Origin: Acidobacteriota bacterium
GTDB taxonomy: Bacteria > Acidobacteriota > Terriglobia > Terriglobales > Acidobacteriaceae
NCBI GenBank assembly: GCA_013289685.1
Contig: JABCZL010000027.1
Location: forward strand, 1 to 45,340
Direction: 5' to 3'
DNA: 45,340 bases
The notes beneath the pieces are model-generated. The model was not told where the DNA came from and did no database searches. It saw only the letters and a list, made by a program, of their open reading frames with translations. Both the position numbers and the translations under genes were made by a program. This document shows, one piece after another, positions 40,617 to 45,340 of this stretch. Within the stretch, counting starts at the first letter, position 1; every line of letters starts with the position of its first letter.

Positions 40617-43600
40617 TGGATACTGGGCGCTGGAAACGCGTGGATGATTTACTTCAGGCGGCAGTGCGTTTGCCAGCGGAACAGCAAGAGGCTTTCGTGC
40701 GCCAGGCTTGCGGTGGCGACGATCAACTGGCCGAGGAAGTCAAGTCCCTATTGCGCTCTCACGGGGAATTGGGCGATTTCTTGGAAAAACCCGCGCTGGA
40801 CGGTGGGACACAGAACGTCACAAATAAGGAAGCGCCCGAGGCCTGCACCCTCGTCGGCCAAACGGTTGCGCATTACAAGGTCCTTCGCCAACTGGGCAGC
40901 GGTGGCATGGGCGTGGTGTACGAAGCGGAGGATATCCGCCTGGGACGCCGGGTCGCTTTGAAATTCCTGCCAGAGAAGCTCGTCTGTGACGAGAGAGCGC
41001 TCCGGCGGTTTGAACGCGAAGCCCGCGCCGCCTCTTCCTTGAATCACCCTAACATCTGCACGATCTACGAAGTGGAAGAGCATGATCATCAACCGGTGAT
41101 CGTCATGGAGTTGCTGGAAGGGGTGAGCCTAAGACAGCGAATCCAAGCAGGGCCGATTTCAACCGACGAGATCCTGGATTTTGGGATTCAAACATCTGAC
41201 GCCCTCGCAGCGGCCCATGCCAAGGGCATTATTCACCGGGACATCAAACCGGGGAACATGTTCATCGTCGGCCACAGGCAGATGAAGATCCTGGACTTCG
41301 GGTTGGCCAAGGTGTGCGCTCCTCAAGTCGCGGAAGACCAATCCGACGAGGAGTCGCTTACCCTGGACGGCGTTATTCCGGGCACAACTTCTTATATGTC
41401 TCCTGAACAGGTGCGCGGAGAAGAGATTGACGCGCGCAGCGATCTGTTCTCCTTGGGTGTAGTGCTTTACGAAATGGCCGCGGGCCGGAAACCCTTTGTT
41501 GGCAAGAATCGTATACTGCTGATGGATGCAATTCTGAATGCAAAGCCAGCCCCCGCCAGCAAGGTAAATTCGTCGTTACCGGCTGCTCTTGAAACAATTA
41601 TCGCGAGGACGCTGGAAAAAAAACGCGAGAAGCGCTTCCAGCATGCCGCCGATATTTGCTCGGACTTAAAGCGACTCAAGGGCGAAACGGAAAAAGCGCC
41701 CTCGGCTGTTGCCAATGCCGCACCCGTAATGCCCAGCTCCCGCCCGGCAGGTAACATCTTTACCCGATATCTGGCGCGCGAACTTGCAGCCATACGCGAC
41801 CGCTTCTCGGAGAAGCCAGTTAAGCAGGTCGAGACCAGGTCCGCGAATCTTCCGGTGCAGCGAACCGGGTTCGTGGGGCGGGAGAAGGAGACAGCCTCCC
41901 TCAAAGAACTGCTGCTGCGTCAGAATGTGCGCCTGGTCACGGTCACGGGTCCGGGCGGGATCGGCAAAACGCGGCTTGCGTTGCAGGTGGCGAACGGACT
42001 TGGCGAGCGCTTTCCAGGCGGCGTTTATTTCGTTCCTCTTTCCTCTCTAAACGATCCGGGCTTGATCGCTTCAATGATCGTTCAAACGTTGGGAATCCGG
42101 GAGGCGGGAGGTCAGTCGGCGCTCGAAATACTCAAGAGAAATTTGCAGGACTCATCGTGCCCCCCCAGGCTGCTCCTTCTGGACAATTTCGAGCATCTGG
42201 TTCAGGCCGCGCCTACCGTGGCCGATCTCCTGGCGAGTGGTCCCAATCTTAAAATCCTGGTAACCAGCCGTGGAGCGCTGCACGTGTACGGAGAACATGA
42301 ATTTCCGGTGCCACCGCTGGCGCTGCCGGATTCCCAGTCCAAGCTCTCAGTGGAGGTCCTGTCCCGGTGCCCGGCGGTCGCGCTGTTCGGACAACGGGCC
42401 GTCGCCGCCAAGCCAGACTTTGAACTTAATCAAGAAAACGCACTCATCGTAGCCGAGATTTGCACCCGACTCGATGGTCTCCCTCTAGCGATTGAGCTCG
42501 CTGCTGCCCGGGTCAAAGTCCTTTCGCCCTCTTTGATGTTGACGCGCCTGGCAAGCCGGTTGCAACTGTTGACCGGAGGTGCGCGGGACCTGCCGCAGCG
42601 GCAACAGACGCTTCGTGCTGCGATCGATTGGAGCTACGATCTGCTGAGCGCTGCCGAGCAGAAGCTTTTTCGAAGACTATCGGTCTTCGTGGGCGGATGC
42701 AATCTGGAAGGGGTGGAAGCCGTTTGCGACGCGAAAGCCGATCTCGATTTGGACTTGCTCGACGGTATGGCATCCATGGTGGACAAAAGCCTGGCGCAGC
42801 AAGTCGAGCCCGCGAAAGGGGAATCGCGGTTCGTGATGCTGGACACGATTCGCGAGTACGCCCTGGAAAAGTTAGAGGCAAGCGGAGAACAGCCCTTGAC
42901 GAAGCGCGCCCATGCCGCCTACTGCCTGGTGTTGGCGGAGGAGGATGCCACGGAGGAGAGCGGTGCGCAAGCGGTGGAATGGCAGGAACGCTTCGCGCTC
43001 GAACACGACAATTTTCGTGCCGGCCTTGACTGGCTAACAGAAACCGGAGATGCGGAGTGGGGCCTGCGTCTCGGAACAGCGCTGTTTCGTTTTTGGGAGA
43101 TTCGAGAGTATCTGGCCGAAGGCAGGGACAGCTTGCGTAAACTGCTGAAGCTTGCGGGAGCGGCAGCTCCCACCAAGGCGCGGGCACGCGCGCTTTTTGC
43201 CGCTGGCGTGCTCGCCGGCGGGCAGGGGGATTACGCCTCTGCGGATGCGCTGCTCAGCGAAAGTGAAGACATTGCTCGTCAGTTGGGGGACAAAATGGGT
43301 GTCGCCGTCTCTCTAAACGCGCTGGGTGTCTTAGCTTGCGACCGAGGCGATGTAGCCATTGCGCGTACTCTATTCGAAGAAGGCCTTGTGCTATGGAGAG
43401 AATTAGGCGACCAGAAGGCCGTCGCCCGTGCTCTTAGTAACCTGGCCAACGTTCTCAAGGTACAGCGAGACTATGACCGTGCCCGCGCCCTGCACGTGGA
43501 GTGTCTTTCGATTTTCCAGGGGCTAGGAGATCGAACAGGCGTCGCTTGGTCGCTAAACTACCAGGGTGATGTCGCACGCGATCGTGGCGATACCGCCGCC

Positions 43601-44053
43601 GCGCGGAAATTATATGAACAAGGCCTGGGAATCTTCCGGGAGCTCGGTGACCGGTGGGGCATTGCTGGAACTCTTGCTGATCTTGGGAGCTTGGCGAGAG
43701 AGCAGGGAAATTATTCTGCCGCGCACTCTCTGTACGCCGAAAGCATAAAACTCTTTCAGGAACTGGACCACAAACGCGGAATTGCGCGTCTGTTGGAGTG
43801 TTCCGCATGCTCAGCGGCCGCTCAACGCGAAGCAGAGCGTTCGCTGCGGCTGGCGGGCGCCGCGGCTGCGTTGCGCCAAAACATTGGCGCTCCGCTCACA
43901 CCCGCGGAACAAGCCAAACTGGAAGCAAGTCTGCAAGCGGCGCGAAAGACGTTGACCGACATGGTAGGTAACAATGCGTGGTTAGAAGGTTGGGCTTTGC
44001 CGGTCGAGAAAGCGATTGAAGAGATGCTGATGCCCGAGACTTCATCTCCCTAG
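40616..44053 (+). CDS. Ser/Thr protein kinase fused to NB-ARC-type ATPase and TPR repeats
   Basis: 1145 aa, no TM helix. Residues 1-60: the small helical domain typical of ECF-linked kinases. Kinase (about 86-355): Gly loop GSGGMG 94-99, Lys116, HRDIKPGN with Asp209, DFG 227-229, and SPEQVRG. A linker (356-415) leads to an NB-ARC/STAND ATPase: GFVGREKE, Walker A GPGGIGKT 445-452, Walker B LLLLDNFEHL, LVTSRGALHVYGEHEF, GLPLAIELAAARVKVL, then a winged-helix region (QQTLRAAIDWSYDLLSAAEQKLFRRLSVF). The C-terminal third holds TPR units (43170-43790: ALFAAGVLAGGQGDYASADALL, NALGVLACDRGDVAIARTLFEEGL and further copies). It may switch on nucleotide binding or a peptide signal, and phosphorylate the sigma factor or others. 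Confidence 0.9.
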   Translation: MDTGRWKRVDDLLQAAVRLPAEQQEAFVRQACGGDDQLAEEVKSLLRSHGELGDFLEKPALDGGTQNVTNKEAPEACTLVGQTVAHYKVLRQLGSGGMGVVYEAEDIRLGRRVALKFLPEKLVCDERALRRFEREARAASSLNHPNICTIYEVEEHDHQPVIVMELLEGVSLRQRIQAGPISTDEILDFGIQTSDALAAAHAKGIIHRDIKPGNMFIVGHRQMKILDFGLAKVCAPQVAEDQSDEESLTLDGVIPGTTSYMSPEQVRGEEIDARSDLFSLGVVLYEMAAGRKPFVGKNRILLMDAILNAKPAPASKVNSSLPAALETIIARTLEKKREKRFQHAADICSDLKRLKGETEKAPSAVANAAPVMPSSRPAGNIFTRYLARELAAIRDRFSEKPVKQVETRSANLPVQRTGFVGREKETASLKELLLRQNVRLVTVTGPGGIGKTRLALQVANGLGERFPGGVYFVPLSSLNDPGLIASMIVQTLGIREAGGQSALEILKRNLQDSSCPPRLLLLDNFEHLVQAAPTVADLLASGPNLKILVTSRGALHVYGEHEFPVPPLALPDSQSKLSVEVLSRCPAVALFGQRAVAAKPDFELNQENALIVAEICTRLDGLPLAIELAAARVKVLSPSLMLTRLASRLQLLTGGARDLPQRQQTLRAAIDWSYDLLSAAEQKLFRRLSVFVGGCNLEGVEAVCDAKADLDLDLLDGMASMVDKSLAQQVEPAKGESRFVMLDTIREYALEKLEASGEQPLTKRAHAAYCLVLAEEDATEESGAQAVEWQERFALEHDNFRAGLDWLTETGDAEWGLRLGTALFRFWEIREYLAEGRDSLRKLLKLAGAAAPTKARARALFAAGVLAGGQGDYASADALLSESEDIARQLGDKMGVAVSLNALGVLACDRGDVAIARTLFEEGLVLWRELGDQKAVARALSNLANVLKVQRDYDRARALHVECLSIFQGLGDRTGVAWSLNYQGDVARDRGDTAAARKLYEQGLGIFRELGDRWGIAGTLADLGSLAREQGNYSAAHSLYAESIKLFQELDHKRGIARLLECSACSAAAQREAERSLRLAGAAAALRQNIGAPLTPAEQAKLEASLQAARKTLTDMVGNNAWLEGWALPVEKAIEEMLMPETSSP

Positions 44054-44102
44054 TGGTGGTGGGCAAGAGCTGGCGCTGATCGCGAACGTATTCGATCTGC
44101 GC

Positions 44103-44375
44103 TTACCCAGCCATTGTCGGGTCGAGAAGTCGCCGCACTGCAGAGATGCGGTTGGCAGGAATGCCTACGCGCTTGGCGTGCTCCTGGATGATAGCTTCGT
44201 CCGGGGCGAGGTAAACGCAGTACACCTTGTCGCCGGTTACATAGCTATGGAGCCACTGGATCTCGGGGCCCAATCCTTTTAGAACTTGGACCGATTTTTG
44301 GGAGACCTCCCGTAATTGGGCTTCAGTTAGATTTCCGGCTCCTGGGATTTCCCGCTCGATGACAAATTTGGGCAT
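44103..44375 (-). CDS. DUF4242 family protein, copy 2
   Basis: 90 aa from the ATG at 44375, which follows GGAGG closely; the frame starts 30 bases earlier but without ribosome site. Same fold and motifs as copy 1 (PKFVIEREIPGAG, IQWLHSYVTGDKVYCVYLAP, HAKRVGIPANRISAVRRLLDP); 60 percent identical by my count. Convergent with the kinase gene, 49 bp apart. It sits beside the OsmC-family gene, consistent with a stress role, which is only positional. Confidence 0.82.
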   Translation of the reverse strand: MPKFVIEREIPGAGNLTEAQLREVSQKSVQVLKGLGPEIQWLHSYVTGDKVYCVYLAPDEAIIQEHAKRVGIPANRISAVRRLLDPTMAG

Positions 44376-44484
44376 GGCCCCTCCGATGCCCACTGATGCT
44401 AACATCGACGTGGAGCGGCTTCAAGGCGGCATGGCCGGAGGCCGTTTGGGTCAGCTGGGCCAAGAATAAAGGAACGAGGTTGCC

Positions 44485-44991
44485 ATGGATATTCGATCGC
44501 TTCAGAAGCCCCTGAAAGAGCAATACCGCAATGACCCAAATACCTCGAAAATCACAATCCGTGCCAAAGGCGGGCAGACGGATGCTCCGATAGCGTGCTC
44601 CGTCGATATCGGACGTGCCATCTACCAAGCCGAAGCCCACAGCGGAGTTGGAGGCGCCGGTGCCGGCGCGTGTTCCGGTGACCTTTTGCTTGGAGCTTTG
44701 GCAGCTTGCGCGCAGATCACCTGTCAGATGGTGGCCGCGGCAATGGGCATACCGACCGAACGCATTGTGGTAACGGTGGAGGGAGACTTGGATCTGCGCG
44801 GTACCCTCGGCATATCAAAAGACGTCCCGGTAGGCTTTGAGAGTATTCATCTTCATTTTGATGTTGTTGCGCCCAAGGCAACACCGGAACAACTGCGCGC
44901 ATTGCAGGAGAAAACGGAGCAGTACTGCGTGGTGATGCAGACCTTAAAGCAGCCGCCGAGTCTGCAGACCAAGTGGGCTGGTCACGATTGA
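44485..44991 (+). CDS. OsmC/Ohr family protein
   Basis: 168 aa. The OsmC core is visible: SGDLLLGALAACAQITCQMVAAAMGIPTERIVVTVEGDLDLRG and EQLRALQEKTEQYCVVMQTL. The conserved cysteines of the family correspond to Cys75 (LAAC) and Cys148 (EQYC), which form the thiol pair used to reduce organic hydroperoxides; additional Cys38, Cys63 and Cys80 are present. AGGAACGAGG lies upstream of the ATG. Probably cytoplasmic protection against organic peroxides. Divergent from the second DUF4242 gene. Confidence 0.85.
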   Translation: MDIRSLQKPLKEQYRNDPNTSKITIRAKGGQTDAPIACSVDIGRAIYQAEAHSGVGGAGAGACSGDLLLGALAACAQITCQMVAAAMGIPTERIVVTVEGDLDLRGTLGISKDVPVGFESIHLHFDVVAPKATPEQLRALQEKTEQYCVVMQTLKQPPSLQTKWAGHD

Positions 44992-45059
44992 ACACCGGTC
45001 GCGCTAAGTTTTCAGATGTCTCGACGAACGACAGTGAGCATAATCAAGGCGTCGAAGAT

Positions 45060-45340
45060 TTATCGGCCTGTCGTTTCGTAATACTTCCCATTCATCTCCG
45101 TACCCATAACCGCGAAATCGCACTTCGAACTCTCAAGCGGATCCGTCCTGAAAGTGAAATCGATCGACGGCACTCGAACACTGGCTTCCAGTTGCGCAGA
45201 AGCCGTGCGTCCCACGAATCGGTACTGCCTCATTGGGTCTTCATACTTGACCGGTTCGTCGCTCACCTGAAAAACCAGCTTGAAATCCAGAAACGCCGGA
45301 GTGGATTCCGCGTCCATTGCGGGCCAGCGAGGCTGGTCGA
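45060..45340 (-). CDS. Partial gene, C-terminal part of an unknown protein
   Basis: The frame runs from the right edge to a stop at 45060. The ATG at 45317 could start an 85-aa protein, but the frame stays open to 45340 with protein-like residues (DQPRWPA before it), so the gene probably begins outside the window. Visible sequence: FLDFKLVFQVSDEPVKYEDP, MRQYRFVGRTASAQLEASV, IDFTFRTDPLESSKCDFAVMG. Beta-rich; no family recognised. Confidence 0.5.
   Translation of the reverse strand, partial: DQPRWPAMDAESTPAFLDFKLVFQVSDEPVKYEDPMRQYRFVGRTASAQLEASVRVPSIDFTFRTDPLESSKCDFAVMGTEMNGKYYETTGR

Noticed and set aside
1..45340. CRISPR arrays, insertion sequences, phage genes, rRNA
   Set aside because: No regularly spaced identical repeats, transposase motifs, phage structural genes or rRNA segments were seen.

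Overview
This window looks like a chromosomal segment of an Acidobacteriota bacterium, probably from the Terriglobia-like group. The inference rests on several things: a large TonB-dependent receptor with an N-terminal carboxypeptidase-regulatory domain (32437-35877), an ECF sigma factor (PF07638 type) overlapping a multidomain Ser/Thr kinase gene (40044-44053), many small secreted proteins of the DUF3857, DUF4097, DUF5818 and DUF4242 kinds, a short repeat ending in 'caggatgaca' (12012-12057), and a fairly GC-rich composition. No rRNA gene, complete tRNA gene, CRISPR array, transposase or phage gene was seen.

Layout. 1-3.7 kb: an accessory-looking, gene-poor island. It holds a GTGA-overlapping pair, DUF5343 protein plus HEPN-like protein, then an uncharacterised winged-helix-like gene, an inverted truncated second copy of that gene, and a 54-aa zinc-ribbon gene. 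3.7-12 kb: housekeeping and envelope genes (rhomboid protease, HdeD-like membrane protein, DUF72 protein, two secreted proteins, RmuC, a nucleotide pyrophosphatase/phosphodiesterase). 12.4-16.7 kb: an NtrB/NtrC-type two-component pair with overlapping genes. 16.7-24.7 kb: secreted phosphoesterase, MlaE/MlaF lipid ABC transporter, secreted Xaa-Pro dipeptidase, sugar-binding lipoprotein and a DUF3857/transglutaminase-fold protein. 24.7-28.2 kb: membrane glycosyltransferases (GT2 and GT39 type) with a small membrane protein. 28.1-30.4 kb: a tight minus-strand operon coding for an outer-membrane porin, a monohaem cytochrome c, a CuA-type cupredoxin and a small secreted DUF5818-like protein. 30.6-36 kb: DUF4097 protein, methyltransferase, TonB-dependent receptor.

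36-45 kb holds a coherent stress or redox group: a DUF4242 protein, a secreted beta-helix protein, a DoxX/MauE-like membrane protein, a blue-copper protein, an ECF sigma factor, a kinase fused to an NB-ARC-type ATPase and TPR repeats, a second DUF4242 protein and an OsmC-family protein. The beta-helix gene and the blue-copper gene share a nearly identical element of about 80 bp directly upstream. That suggests co-regulation, possibly by the neighbouring sigma factor (inference). A 29-nt tRNA 3'-end sequence without a recognisable tRNA body lies at 36122-36150 and could be an old integration scar.

The best candidates for undescribed systems are the DUF5343-HEPN pair (possible toxin or abortive-infection module), the porin-cytochrome-CuA operon (possible envelope electron-transfer or copper module) and the co-regulated copper/ECF/kinase cluster. 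Functions are assigned from motifs and family memory only; no searches were run.
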